Of a DNA stretch of 25,034 nt, positions 1 to 8,502 are shown piece by piece. A program made the translations under genes and the position numbers. Origin of the DNA: Phyllobacteriaceae bacterium UBA1940 (lineage in GTDB: Bacteria; Pseudomonadota; Alphaproteobacteria; Rhizobiales; Rhizobiaceae); assembly GCA_002336975.1 (NCBI GenBank), contig DDFA01000123.1, forward strand, positions 1-25,034. The letters are read 5' to 3'. Every line of letters begins with the position of its first letter. Positions within the stretch are counted from its first letter, which is position 1. The notes beneath the pieces are model-generated. The model was not told the DNA's origin. It did no database searches and saw only the letters and a list, made by a program, of their open reading frames with translations.

Positions 1-3000
1 CACCCGAGAATGCGAAAGTGCCACCCTCACGCGAGCGATAGGCTGCCAGACGTCGCTCGGCCTCGGCGAGGCGATGGCGATAACGCTCCTGCTCGTCCTC
101 AAGGCTGGCGAGGACGTGCTCCAGGCGGGCGATCGCACCGAGGGGTGTCGTGGTCACGGGGAGCTCGATTTCCGTCTCGGCCCCGGTGCGCATCAGCACG
201 GTGGCGTACCGATAGCCATCCTGGCCGAAACGCTCGCCGGAGCATTCGAGCTCGAAGCCGCCGATCGTCGCGATCACGGCGTCGCCGGCGTGCTGGAGCT
301 GGACCAACGTCAGAATCTCCTTCATCAGCGCGCGCCCGGCGAGCTTTCGGTCGGCGAAGGTCTCGTCGCCCACCATCATGCGGAAGGCCTCGCCCGCGGT
401 CGGAACCAGACTCTCTAGATCCTGGCCGACCTCACCGATACGACGGGTGGAATGCTCGATGTCGCGTTCGGCATCGCGGATCTGGCGGCGGATCGCGAAC
501 TGGTCGTCCTGATGCGCGGCCCGTAGCCGCTCGAGCCGGGCGATGTCGGCTTCGAGGCCGGCTTTCTGCATGAGGCGCGGATCGCCCGATGCAATCGCCT
601 TGGCCATGGCGAACTGGTTGGCTTGGCCCTCGCCGAGATCTTCGAGCCGGCGGATGGAAGTATCCCCCGACAAGGCTGCCGCGATGAAGCGGGCCTTGCG
701 CTCATTGTTCTGCCACATCTGCGCATCCATCGACCCTTCCGTGGCATAGGCGAAGATGTCGACGACATCGTGTTGGTTGCCCTGTCGCAGGATACGGCCC
801 TCGCGCTGCTCGATCTGCGAGGGCAGCCACGGCACGTCGAGATGGTGAAGAGCCTTGAGGCGCAGCTGCGCATTGACGCCGGTGCCCATCGTATCGGAGG
901 AGCCTATGAGGAAGCGGACCTTGCCGGCGCGGACATCGCCGAACAGCCGCTGCTTGGCCTCCGACTTCTTGTAATCCTGCATGAAGGCGATCTCGGAGGC
1001 TGGGACGCCCAGACGCACGAGCTCATCCCGAATCCAGCGATAGGCCGAGAAGCCCCGGGTCTTCTCGACGCTGAGCGTGCCGAGATCGGAGAAGATCATC
1101 TGGGCGGCGCCGGTCTGCTCGAACGGCTTGCCGTCCGGACGGACATAGGCAACGTCCGCCGTCTCCTGCCAGATGCGAAAGGCATTGCCAACGAGGTCGT
1201 TGAGCTTGTTGTCGAGCTCATTGTCATTGTCGGCATCGACCAGGCGTAGGTCGATCGCGGCATGGCGCCCGTCGGTGATGACCGAGAGCAGGATATCGTC
1301 GCCGGGTTCGGGCGGCCGGTCGCGTTGTTCGATCGCCTTGATGCGAGCATCGAGCAGGAGCTGGTAGCGCTTGAAGGCCGACGAGGGCTTGGAGGTCCTG
1401 ATCTGCCGTGAGCCGGTCGAGAGCGCCGGCACCTTCACATATTCGCGCAGGTCCGCCGGCATCACCACATCCGCGAAGGAGCGGAACATGGCGATGAGCT
1501 CGGGGACGTTGACGAAGGTGGCGAAACGCGTCACCGGCTTGTATTTGCCGTTGGGCTGCAATTCGAGCTCGGTGGTCACGTCGCCGAAGGTCGACGCCCA
1601 GGCGTCGAATTCGTGCAGGCCGCGCTCGAACAACGCGGCATAGCCGAGATAGCGCTGCACCGAGAACATCTCGCCCAGCGTATTGGTAATCGGCGTGCCC
1701 GACGCGAGTACAAGCGCCCGTCCGGGGTTCTTCGTCTCGACGAAGCGCGACTTCACATAGAGGTCCCAGGCGCGCTGCGAGCCGTTGGGGTCGACGCCCT
1801 TGAGCGTCGACATATTGGTGGCGAAGCTGAGCTTGCGGAACTCCTGCGCCTCGTCGACGATGATCTGGTCGGCGCCGATTTCGGAGATGGTGAGCAGGTC
1901 GTCCTTTCGGGTCGCCAAGGATTCCAGCCGTTCCTTGAGACCCTCCTTCAGCCGCTCGAGCCGCTTGCGCGAGACGCGATCGTCGCCGTCGACCTTTGTC
2001 AGCAGGGTCTCGTAAAGCTCCAGCTCGTCCTGGATCATCTGCTGCTCGAAAGCAGACGGCACGCCGATGAAGCGGAAGGCCGAATGGGTGATAATGATCG
2101 CATCCCAATTGGCGGTCGCGGCTCGCGACAGGAAACGGTGGCGCTTGTCTTTGGTGAAGTTGGTCTCATCGGCAACGAGGATGCGGGCGGTCGGATACAG
2201 CGCCAGGAATTCGCGCGCCGCTTGCGCCAGGCAATGACCGGGCACGACCAGCATGGCCTTTGCGATCAGGCCGAGACGCCGCTGCTCCATGATAGCGGCC
2301 GCAATCGTCATGGTCTTGCCGGCGCCGACGGCTTGGGCGAGATACGTCGAGCCCGCCGAAATGATGCGCCAGATGCCCCGCTTCTGGTGCCCATAAAGAG
2401 AAAAGGCGCCAGAGGCGCCCGGGAGTTGGAGATGGTCCCCGCTGAACTTTCGGGGCGTGATGTTGTTGAAGCGGTCGTTGTAGACCCGCGCCAGGCGGTC
2501 GGTGCGGTCGGGATCCGACCAGATCCAGGTCTGGAAGGCGGTCTTGATCTTGGTCAGCTTCTCCTTGGCCGCTTCGGTGTCGACGACGTTGAGCACGCGC
2601 TTCTCGCTGTCCCCCTCCTTGATGGTGTCGAAGATCTGCGGCACCCGGCTGTTGAGGGCATCGCCTATCAGTTCGCCGGCATGGCGGCGCTCGGTGCCCC
2701 ATTCGGATGTGCCGGCCGCCATATATGCGAACTGCCTCGCCTCCACCGTCCACGACGCCAGTTCCGGCATGTGATGGATCCTGATCTCCGCGCCCATCGC
2801 CTCCTTGACGAAGGCGACGACATCGGCGGCCGGAATCCACGGTGCGCCGAGGCGCGCGGTAATGTCGGAGGGGCTGAGATCGGCGGGCTGGACCGCGACG
2901 AGGGCCCGGACATTGCGCTCCAAGGTGGGGTTGAGTGCTGCGGCCGCCTCAGCCGCCCTGAGCTTGTCGCGGACCTGGCCGGAGAGATAGGCGTCGGCGG

Positions 3001-5026
3001 TCTGCCAGGAGCCGGTTTCCGGGTCGCGGAAGATTGCGTCGCCCAAATCTTCAATGACCGTGTCGACACCGGCGTGCCGCAACTCGGCGATATGGTCGAT
3101 ATCGACATGGCCGCGCTCGTTGAGCACGACGGCGAGAGCGTCTGCGGCCGAGGTGATGATGGGTGCCGAGGGCGGGGCGATGACCCGTTCAGTGAAGATC
3201 GGACCGGGCTTGGCCGTATTCGTCTCGACGTCATAGTCCTCGATGGAGGCGACGAGCCAGCAATCCGGGTCGTCGAGGAAGGGCTGGAGGTTCGGCCGGC
3301 GATGGGTCTCCCGGACCTCGCTGGTTTCCGGGTCGTCCGTGGTGGAGACGATGGTCGTGTTGATCGGGCCAAAGGCTCGAACGAAGTTCGACCAGGCGAT
3401 GCGCAGCTTCACCTGTGCCGGCTTCCACGGCTTGTCGAATTCCTGAGCCTTCAGCACTTCCCGCACGGCATCGCGGATCGGGATCAGCTTGCGAATGATG
3501 CGGGCATATTTGTCGGGAACGCCCTCAGCGCTGCGCCCCTTGCGCACGACGATCGTCGTAGCCGCGCCGTCGACCATCTGCATCAGCGCAGTGTTCTTGC
3601 CGATGAAATAGCTACCCTCGCGAATAGAAGAACTGTCGGAAAGGCTCTCCGCCGCGCCGTCGATCACGTAATCCGCGCCGCGATCGATCGTCTGCGGCTC
3701 GCCGTCATAGAGGGCTTCCGGAAGAAGGCAGATCGCGGCGGAAAGCGCCTGCTCGAGCTCGACACCTGGATGCGGCAGGCAGGTATAGGCCTCGCCAAAA
3801 GGTCCAGACGTGGTGGCGTGCACGCCGAGTACAAAATCGGGATGGCGCGCGAACCAGCGGTTCACACGGATCGTGCTGTCGGCATTCTCGGTGTGACCGA
3901 CCTCGTCGACGTCGAGCCAGGACACGTCGCCCTCGCCCTCGCCGGGCCTCCGCTTGCGGAAGAACAGGATGTCGACCACGACGTCGGTGCCGGCATCATC
4001 GCGAAAGCTGCCTTCGGGCAAGCGTATGGCGGCGATGAGATCGGCGGATTTGGCGATGTGCTCGCGTGCCGCGCTGTCCGCCTTGTCCATGGTGCCAGAA
4101 CTGGTCACGAAGGCCGCGAGGCCGCCCTGCTTCAGCAGATCGATCGACCGGGCGATGAAATAATCGTGCAGGCGCAGCCCCATTGACCGATAGGCCCGAT
4201 CTGAGCGGACGGTGCGATCGGAGAACGGCGGGTTGCCGATGGCGAGGTCAAACGGAGCCGGCAGGTCGGCGCGGGCGAAGTCCGCGTTGATGATGCGCGC
4301 CCGCGGCTGCAGCAGACGAGCAATCCGTGCCGTGATGGGATCGAGCTCGACGCCGGTGACATGGGTCACGTCGCGCAGAGGCTCCGGGATGAGCGCGGGA
4401 AACAGCCCCGTGCCAATCCCCGGCTCCAACACCCTGCCCCCGCGCCAGCCAAGCCGTTGCAGGCCGGACCAGACGGCCCGGACGATGAATTCCGGCGTGA
4501 AGTGGGCGTATTGCGTGCAGCGCGCCAGCGAAGCGTAATCCTGGCCCGAAACCGCCGTTTCGAGCTCAGCGCCGACGTCGTCCCAGCCGGCACGGAAGCC
4601 GGCTTCGCCCGGACGCCGGAACACGCCATTGGCGAGTTCCGAGGCCCCGAATCCGGTGAAACGGACGAGTCGCGCCTGTTCCTCACGCGTTGCCGGTCGA
4701 TCGGCGGCCTCAATCGCGGCGGCGAGGTGGATGGCATCCAGATTGTCCCGAGCGCGCTGCCTCCAGCCTCTGGCTAGGCCGCGATCGCTTTCGAGAACGA
4801 AGTTCTCGCCTCGAGCTGCAGACACGTCTGCCCGATGGGATCCAGGGGCGGTCTGGGGAGCAGTCTGCGCCTGTGGCACCGCCAGACCGGCAGAGGCGGG
4901 CGGCGGATCGTCGTCGACATCGTCGGCGCCGAAATCGCTGCCGAAGGCGGTGACGCCCAGGCCGAGACCGGACGACAGCGCGGTGTTGCCGAAGAGATCG
5001 AGCGTGAAGGGGTCGTCGTTGGACAT
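1..5026 (-). CDS. N6-adenine DNA methylase / SNF2-type helicase fusion (strawberry-notch-like family), C-terminus beyond left edge
   Basis: The frame is open from the ATG at 5026 to the left edge, giving at least 1675 residues without a stop; the C-terminus lies outside the window. An AAGGAG sits 8 bases before the ATG. A methyltransferase domain comes first: SAM motif VLEPGIGTG (199-207) and catalytic NPPF (265-268), the N6-adenine type. A superfamily 2 helicase follows: Walker A VGAGKT (900-905), Walker B DEAQ (1058-1061), motif III SGTPITN (from 1109) and motif VI QREGRILRQG (from 1407). About 200 charged, probably coiled-coil residues trail it. Such fusions are known from alphaproteobacterial plasmids; their role is not settled, and DNA modification coupled to translocation, or anti-restriction, is inference. 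It is the last visible gene of the DUF1419-DUF3085 operon, starting 87 bases after the DUF3085 stop. The N-terminal TLDLF loosely resembles a clamp-binding peptide. No target-recognition domain was identified. Confidence 0.9.
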   Translation of the reverse strand, partial: MSNDDPFTLDLFGNTALSSGLGLGVTAFGSDFGADDVDDDPPPASAGLAVPQAQTAPQTAPGSHRADVSAARGENFVLESDRGLARGWRQRARDNLDAIHLAAAIEAADRPATREEQARLVRFTGFGASELANGVFRRPGEAGFRAGWDDVGAELETAVSGQDYASLARCTQYAHFTPEFIVRAVWSGLQRLGWRGGRVLEPGIGTGLFPALIPEPLRDVTHVTGVELDPITARIARLLQPRARIINADFARADLPAPFDLAIGNPPFSDRTVRSDRAYRSMGLRLHDYFIARSIDLLKQGGLAAFVTSSGTMDKADSAAREHIAKSADLIAAIRLPEGSFRDDAGTDVVVDILFFRKRRPGEGEGDVSWLDVDEVGHTENADSTIRVNRWFARHPDFVLGVHATTSGPFGEAYTCLPHPGVELEQALSAAICLLPEALYDGEPQTIDRGADYVIDGAAESLSDSSSIREGSYFIGKNTALMQMVDGAATTIVVRKGRSAEGVPDKYARIIRKLIPIRDAVREVLKAQEFDKPWKPAQVKLRIAWSNFVRAFGPINTTIVSTTDDPETSEVRETHRRPNLQPFLDDPDCWLVASIEDYDVETNTAKPGPIFTERVIAPPSAPIITSAADALAVVLNERGHVDIDHIAELRHAGVDTVIEDLGDAIFRDPETGSWQTADAYLSGQVRDKLRAAEAAAALNPTLERNVRALVAVQPADLSPSDITARLGAPWIPAADVVAFVKEAMGAEIRIHHMPELASWTVEARQFAYMAAGTSEWGTERRHAGELIGDALNSRVPQIFDTIKEGDSEKRVLNVVDTEAAKEKLTKIKTAFQTWIWSDPDRTDRLARVYNDRFNNITPRKFSGDHLQLPGASGAFSLYGHQKRGIWRIISAGSTYLAQAVGAGKTMTIAAAIMEQRRLGLIAKAMLVVPGHCLAQAAREFLALYPTARILVADETNFTKDKRHRFLSRAATANWDAIIITHSAFRFIGVPSAFEQQMIQDELELYETLLTKVDGDDRVSRKRLERLKEGLKERLESLATRKDDLLTISEIGADQIIVDEAQEFRKLSFATNMSTLKGVDPNGSQRAWDLYVKSRFVETKNPGRALVLASGTPITNTLGEMFSVQRYLGYAALFERGLHEFDAWASTFGDVTTELELQPNGKYKPVTRFATFVNVPELIAMFRSFADVVMPADLREYVKVPALSTGSRQIRTSKPSSAFKRYQLLLDARIKAIEQRDRPPEPGDDILLSVITDGRHAAIDLRLVDADNDNELDNKLNDLVGNAFRIWQETADVAYVRPDGKPFEQTGAAQMIFSDLGTLSVEKTRGFSAYRWIRDELVRLGVPASEIAFMQDYKKSEAKQRLFGDVRAGKVRFLIGSSDTMGTGVNAQLRLKALHHLDVPWLPSQIEQREGRILRQGNQHDVVDIFAYATEGSMDAQMWQNNERKARFIAAALSGDTSIRRLEDLGEGQANQFAMAKAIASGDPRLMQKAGLEADIARLERLRAAHQDDQFAIRRQIRDAERDIEHSTRRIGEVGQDLESLVPTAGEAFRMMVGDETFADRKLAGRALMKEILTLVQLQHAGDAVIATIGGFELECSGERFGQDGYRYATVLMRTGAETEIELPVTTTPLGAIARLEHVLASLEDEQERYRHRLAEAERRLAAYRSREGGTFAFSG

Positions 5027-5112
5027 TGGGATTTCTCCTTGAGCGAAGGCGCGCGCCATCTCCCGGCCCGACGGGCGGGCCAGCGATCGGCGGCGCAGGT
5101 TTTGGGAAGGGG

Positions 5113-5511
5113 TCAGCGGCTGATCAGCGAGAGCGCGATCTCGGTCTCGGTGAGTTCAACGTTGAGATGGGTGGCCCGGAAGTTGCGGTCGAAGAGCGGG
5201 ATCAGCCGCTCGGCCTCGATGAATTCGATGCCGTCATCGCCGCCGAAATGCCGGCGCTTGTAGTCCCACCAGTCGGATTTGCCGGTCGGGTGGCATTGCT
5301 CCGAATAGACGACTAGTGCGCGAGAGCCCTCGGCGAGCTTGCCGTTGGACATGATATAGACCCCCTCGTCGCCGACCAGCCAGAGGCCGGGCCGCTCGCC
5401 CTCGCCGGGCCGGGTCCCGTAATAGGGATTGCGGAACCCGCCATTGGCGGCGGCATCGGCAATACCGCGGTCGATCACCTTGCGGACCGCCAGAGTGGGA
5501 AAGGTGAACAT
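5113..5511 (-). CDS. DUF3085 domain-containing protein
   Basis: This is a 132-residue soluble protein starting MFTFPTLAVRKV, recognised as DUF3085, a family of unknown function found near plasmid methylase-helicase genes in rhizobia. The ATG at 5511 is preferred over the in-frame GTG at 5520. The sequence TGAGG, made from the stop codon of the upstream DUF1419 gene, lies 8 bases before that ATG and would serve as its ribosome site, coupling the two genes. No signal peptide, membrane segment or catalytic motif is evident. The middle of the protein is rich in aromatic and glycine residues (NPYYGTRPGEGERPGLWLVG). It sits between the DUF1419 gene and the giant methylase-helicase on the same strand, so the three are probably co-transcribed. 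Family assignment is from recall of the sequence pattern; no function is claimed. Confidence 0.8.
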   Translation of the reverse strand: MFTFPTLAVRKVIDRGIADAAANGGFRNPYYGTRPGEGERPGLWLVGDEGVYIMSNGKLAEGSRALVVYSEQCHPTGKSDWWDYKRRHFGGDDGIEFIEAERLIPLFDRNFRATHLNVELTETEIALSLISR

Positions 5512-5521
5512 CGCCCGCACC

Positions 5522-6124
5522 TCACGCCGCCGCTTTGGTGGGCAGGTGCCTGAGATGCACCGGGAGCTTGGCCGCGATCTCCTCGTCGGTCAGGTCATCG
5601 AGCAGCTTGAGCTCGGTGCGCCCCCGGCCATAGACGAGAACGGCGCGCCTACCGCGATGCTCGGGCAGAAAGCGCTCGCCAGCGTAGCCGCGATATTCAT
5701 CATGGGTGGCGCTCCAGATATGCTCCAGGCGCTCTTCATGCGTCATCGCCGTCACCGGCCGGGATTCACGCCCGACGATGGCGTCGCGCAACTCGACCGG
5801 AGAACGGGCCTTCGAGAGATCGCAGTAGGCGTGGAAGTAGCGCATCTTGCCGTCGATGCGCAGCGTGTAGAAGACGCTGGTGATACTGCCGGTGAGGAAT
5901 TCGCCGAGCGCGAACATTTCACCTCGCATCCAGAGCGGCGGCAGGATGTCGAGCATGTAGTCGTGTTCGGACCTGCCGATCTCGAACCATTCGCCGGCGA
6001 ACAGCGCACTGTCGTCGTTCTGCCAGCGATGGGGCCGTTGAGCATGGCGGTCGAACAGGCGGAACATCTGCCGGCGGTCGGCGACGCCCTGGTAAATCTT
6101 GCGGAAGGGAGGGACGGTGTTCAT
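5522..6124 (-). CDS. DUF1419 domain-containing protein
   Basis: This 200-residue protein carries the DUF1419 hallmark stretches MFRLFDRHAQRPHRW, LFAGEWFEIG and ILPPLWMRGEMFALGEF. The function of the family is unknown; members occur in rhizobial plasmids and islands. The ATG at 6124 is chosen because AAGGAG lies 7 bases upstream of it. An in-frame ATG at 6166 would add 14 residues, but its purine run (GAGAGG) abuts the codon directly and is badly spaced. The gene heads a leftward operon: its stop at 5522-5524 is followed almost at once by the DUF3085 gene, then by the methylase-helicase. The protein is mixed in charge and soluble in appearance, with no signal peptide. It has no recognisable catalytic motif. 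Confidence 0.85.
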   Translation of the reverse strand: MNTVPPFRKIYQGVADRRQMFRLFDRHAQRPHRWQNDDSALFAGEWFEIGRSEHDYMLDILPPLWMRGEMFALGEFLTGSITSVFYTLRIDGKMRYFHAYCDLSKARSPVELRDAIVGRESRPVTAMTHEERLEHIWSATHDEYRGYAGERFLPEHRGRRAVLVYGRGRTELKLLDDLTDEEIAAKLPVHLRHLPTKAAA

Positions 6125-6371
6125 GGCGGGCTCCTTGGCCTCTTGCGGGGCTGGAGCGCGGTTCATCCTCTCGACGGCACCATCATCTTCAGCCCTTGCG
6201 GACCCCTCCCCGCGGCCGCCTCTCCGTCCGGTCGGGTCAAGGGCCGGCGTCAGCCGGGCGAAGCTTCACCCTTGAGGCGACCGGCGGGTATGCGGCAGCC
6301 GGATTTCATTTTCTTCTCGCCTCCTCATTTCCCTCCCCAATTTAGTCGCACGCAGCGGCTCTCATGCATGG
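6125..6371. other. Divergent intergenic region, presumed promoters
   Basis: These 247 bases separate the leftward DUF1419 operon from the rightward exported-protein gene, so both promoters should lie here. The stretch is unusually rich in C and pyrimidines on the + strand. I found no LexA box, no clear -35/-10 pair and no strong hairpin in it. Confidence 0.3.
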
Positions 6372-6974
6372 ATGCGACCAACAGCCGTCATTGCACTCAT
6401 GTTGCTTGGCACAACCACGGCCATGGCCGTGGAGCTGGAATCTCCCGACAGGGTCGATCCACTCTTTGACTGTTCGACGCCCGTGCTCGATGCGGGCACG
6501 CCGGAAAGAGCAAAAATGCTCCGGGTTCAGTACGGGGGCGACGCTCTCGTCAGAGAGTTGCGCCAAACCTATGCGTCCCGACTCGCCGGCCTGTTCTGGG
6601 ATCAGCAGGAAGGCGCCCACAGCAGGCTGGTCCTGCGCTTGACCGGCGACGATCCGGTCGAAACGCGCAAGCTCTCGATCTGCGGCGAGCCGCTGGCGGT
6701 CGCGTTTATTGTCGGCCAGATGCACACAAGCGAGGAGCTTCAAAAGCTTCACGCGGACAACCTCGGATGGTTCCGCGGCAGGTTCCCTGGGCTACAGGGG
6801 ACCTATGCGGATGAACGCACGGGCGAGATCGTGCTGGATATCTACACTCCGGGAGCCGAGGGCACGGACGTCGAGGCGCTGCGGCAGCATGCCGAGTCCC
6901 GGCTGGGCGCTCCGCTGCGGGTCCACATGACGACGGCAAAACCGATGTTGAACCCCAGGAATGCTCCCCAGTAG
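6372..6974 (+). CDS. Small exported protein of unknown function
   Basis: This 200-residue protein begins with a short Sec-type signal peptide: Arg2, a hydrophobic core at about 5-13, and an AMA cleavage signal ending at residue 19. The mature part should be periplasmic or secreted, with two cysteines (34 and 104) that could form a disulfide. Two segments, about 45-90 and 127-185 (the second with LQGTYADERTGEIVL), remind me of the propeptide repeats of secreted alpha-lytic-type serine proteases, but no protease domain follows. That resemblance is tentative. No good ribosome site precedes the ATG at 6372. The gene stands alone on its strand and converges with the DUF3991/toprim gene, 6 bases after its stop. 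It is the only clearly exported product in the window. Confidence 0.65.
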   Translation: MRPTAVIALMLLGTTTAMAVELESPDRVDPLFDCSTPVLDAGTPERAKMLRVQYGGDALVRELRQTYASRLAGLFWDQQEGAHSRLVLRLTGDDPVETRKLSICGEPLAVAFIVGQMHTSEELQKLHADNLGWFRGRFPGLQGTYADERTGEIVLDIYTPGAEGTDVEALRQHAESRLGAPLRVHMTTAKPMLNPRNAPQ

Positions 6975-6980
6975 TGGTTG

Positions 6981-7898
6981 TCAGCGCTGCTGCGCGGTTC
7001 TTGGCTTCAGCATCGCGTTCCAGTCCTCGGCCGCCGGCCTCAACCGCTCGAACTCGCAAGAGAGCTCGAAGGCAAGCTCGCGCAGGCGAGCGACGAAGAC
7101 CTCGCCCTGAGGATTGGCATCGGTGGCCGCGACAAGCCGTGCCTCCGGCCGCTCTGCCACCAGGCGAATGGCCACGTCAGTCGCTGGCGACCAGCCGCCG
7201 CCGGTGCTGACATAAAGCGTATCTGGTCTGTTTGCCTCGATCGCAGCAAGGCTCATGGCATCGATGGCGGCTTCGGTCACGCAGACGCGGCCGGCGTCTG
7301 CCGGACCGAGCCGGAACAGCACCTTGCTGCCGCCCGTCGCAAAGCCGCGCCATTCCGGGCCACGTTCCTCCCAACCGGTGACAGCTCCCGCCGAATCGAT
7401 GTGTGCCGCCCACATGCTGCCATGCGGGCCTTCGCGCAGGACGCCGGCAGCGATCGCGGCGCGGAGGATGCGTTCGGGAAGGTGACGGTCGTCACGCAGA
7501 TAGCGCCAGGTCGCCGATCCACGCCATGGCTTGCGCCGGGCTCGCCAGCGTTCGGGAAGGGAAAGATCCGGCTCGCGTTCCCGGGGCTGCCGCGTCCAAG
7601 CGGGCTCCGAGGGCACGAAGCCGACCAAGGATGCGACCTGGACGAATGCTTCCGGGAAATCGCAACCGTCCAGATGCTGGATCAGCGAATAGACATCGCC
7701 CTTGGCGTCCGAAAGCGGATCGAACCAGCCCTTGCCGTCATGGATGACGATGATGATTGCGTCCCCGCGGCGATATTTCATCGCCCTGCGCGTGCTCTCC
7801 TTGAGATCGAGCGCAAACCCGCAATGCTCCAGTACGGCGCCGCAGGGCACTTTTTCTTTCAGCTCTTCCAGTTCTGCTTTTTCCATATTCGCCTGCAC
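6981..7898 (-). CDS. DUF3991 and toprim domain protein, primase-like
   Basis: This 305-residue protein has three parts. The N-terminus (about 8-95) resembles a primase zinc-binding fold but lacks the cysteine set. A DUF3991-like segment follows (about 115-185). The C-terminal toprim domain has Glu209 in VCVTEAAIDA, the second acidic motif as ATDAN (Asp260, with Asn262 where the second Asp is usual), and EDWN near 291-294. Toprim domains bind metal in primases and topoisomerases; plasmid members of this family are thought to act in priming or processing plasmid DNA. The GTG at 7898 gives the longest form, with AAGGAGC about 12 bases upstream; an ATG at 7886 (MEKAEL) is the alternative. An imperfect hairpin lies just upstream at 7932-7949. 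The loss of the zinc cysteines and one toprim Asp may mean altered activity. Confidence 0.85.
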   Translation of the reverse strand: MQANMEKAELEELKEKVPCGAVLEHCGFALDLKESTRRAMKYRRGDAIIIVIHDGKGWFDPLSDAKGDVYSLIQHLDGCDFPEAFVQVASLVGFVPSEPAWTRQPREREPDLSLPERWRARRKPWRGSATWRYLRDDRHLPERILRAAIAAGVLREGPHGSMWAAHIDSAGAVTGWEERGPEWRGFATGGSKVLFRLGPADAGRVCVTEAAIDAMSLAAIEANRPDTLYVSTGGGWSPATDVAIRLVAERPEARLVAATDANPQGEVFVARLRELAFELSCEFERLRPAAEDWNAMLKPRTAQQR

Positions 7899-7931
7899 GT
7901 GCCCTGACGCGCTCCTTCCTATCCGATTCCC

Positions 7932-7949
7932 GCCCCAAGCTTATGGGGC
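7932..7949. promoter_or_regulatory. Inverted repeat GCCCCA-N6-TGGGGC upstream of the toprim gene
   Basis: A 6-bp perfect stem, GCCCCA (7932-7937) and TGGGGC (7944-7949), encloses AGCTTA. It lies 33 bases upstream of the toprim GTG and about 15 bases upstream of its ribosome site, in the leader if transcription starts further up. It could be a protein-binding site or a leader hairpin. There is no T-run, so it is unlikely to be a terminator for the upstream 90-residue gene. Confidence 0.3.
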
Positions 7950-8089
7950 ATCAACCGGATGCCGCGAAGAGCAAGGCGGGCAAGGGCGCGGCCCGGCAAC
8001 CCGGCGATAGTGCTGGGTTGCAGGAACTGCAGGCCGCGGCGCAGCTTCCCTTGCCGGCCGCAGCGCGCAAGCGGCAACACCACCTACCA

Positions 8090-8362
8090 TCAGGTACCGC
8101 GGCGCTCTTCCTCGGCCACGATCGCGCGCACCGCGTCAATATCCATCGCCGCCTGCGGCACGATCCGGCCGACCTCGGCGGCGACCTTGGCCCAGTGATA
8201 GAACTCGCCCGCGTCACCTTGCAGGCGCGGTCGGGTCGCGCGGCGCTGTGCCTCGTAATAGGCGTTGACCTCTTCGGCCAAGATGAGCCTTTGGGCGTCG
8301 GCTTGCCAACGCCGCCGGATCGCACGTCTGTGTTCGACCCATCTCCGGATCGCGCTAAACAT
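8090..8362 (-). CDS. Small basic protein of unknown function (90 aa)
   Basis: The product begins MFSAIRRWVEHRRAIRRRW, with a strongly basic amphipathic N-terminal helix. A more mixed part follows, containing EFYHWAKVAAEVGR and ending in an acidic helix (AVRAIVAEEERRGT). The ATG at 8362 is supported by the purine run GAGGAAGGGG ending 3 bases before it. The frame stays open upstream to 8614, but that extension overlaps the SRAP-like gene and reads poorly, so it was not used. I do not recognise a family. The basic helix would suit nucleic-acid or membrane-surface contact, but that is only inference. It is on the same strand as the toprim gene, 191 bases upstream of it. Confidence 0.6.
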   Translation of the reverse strand: MFSAIRRWVEHRRAIRRRWQADAQRLILAEEVNAYYEAQRRATRPRLQGDAGEFYHWAKVAAEVGRIVPQAAMDIDAVRAIVAEEERRGT

Positions 8363-8423
8363 GGACCCCTTCCTCTTCGCACAACAGCCCCAGTGCGCGT
8401 CAGGGATGGCTGCCCGAACGGGT

Positions 8424-8444
8424 GAAGACCCCTTTTGGGGCTTC
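8424..8444. terminator. Hairpin between the SRAP-like gene and the 90-aa gene
   Basis: On the minus strand GAAGCCCC, AAAA and GGGGTCTTC form an 8-bp stem with one bulged base and a four-base loop. It lies 58 bases past the stop of the leftward SRAP-like gene and before the next gene on that strand. A second short stem (CCCGAACGGG) adjoins it. No T-run follows on either strand, so intrinsic termination is uncertain; it may instead be a processing or stability hairpin. Confidence 0.35.
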
Positions 8445-8502
8445 AGCTCCGCCAACAGCCCGGCCCGCAGGGCGACGCCAATCAGAAGCTCGGGTTTTTG
8501 GT

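Noticed and set aside
1613..4186. Open frame of 857 codons on the + strand
   Set aside because: It lies wholly antisense to the methylase-helicase, whose motifs are unmistakable. Long antisense frames are expected in high-GC genes, and this one shows no family features.
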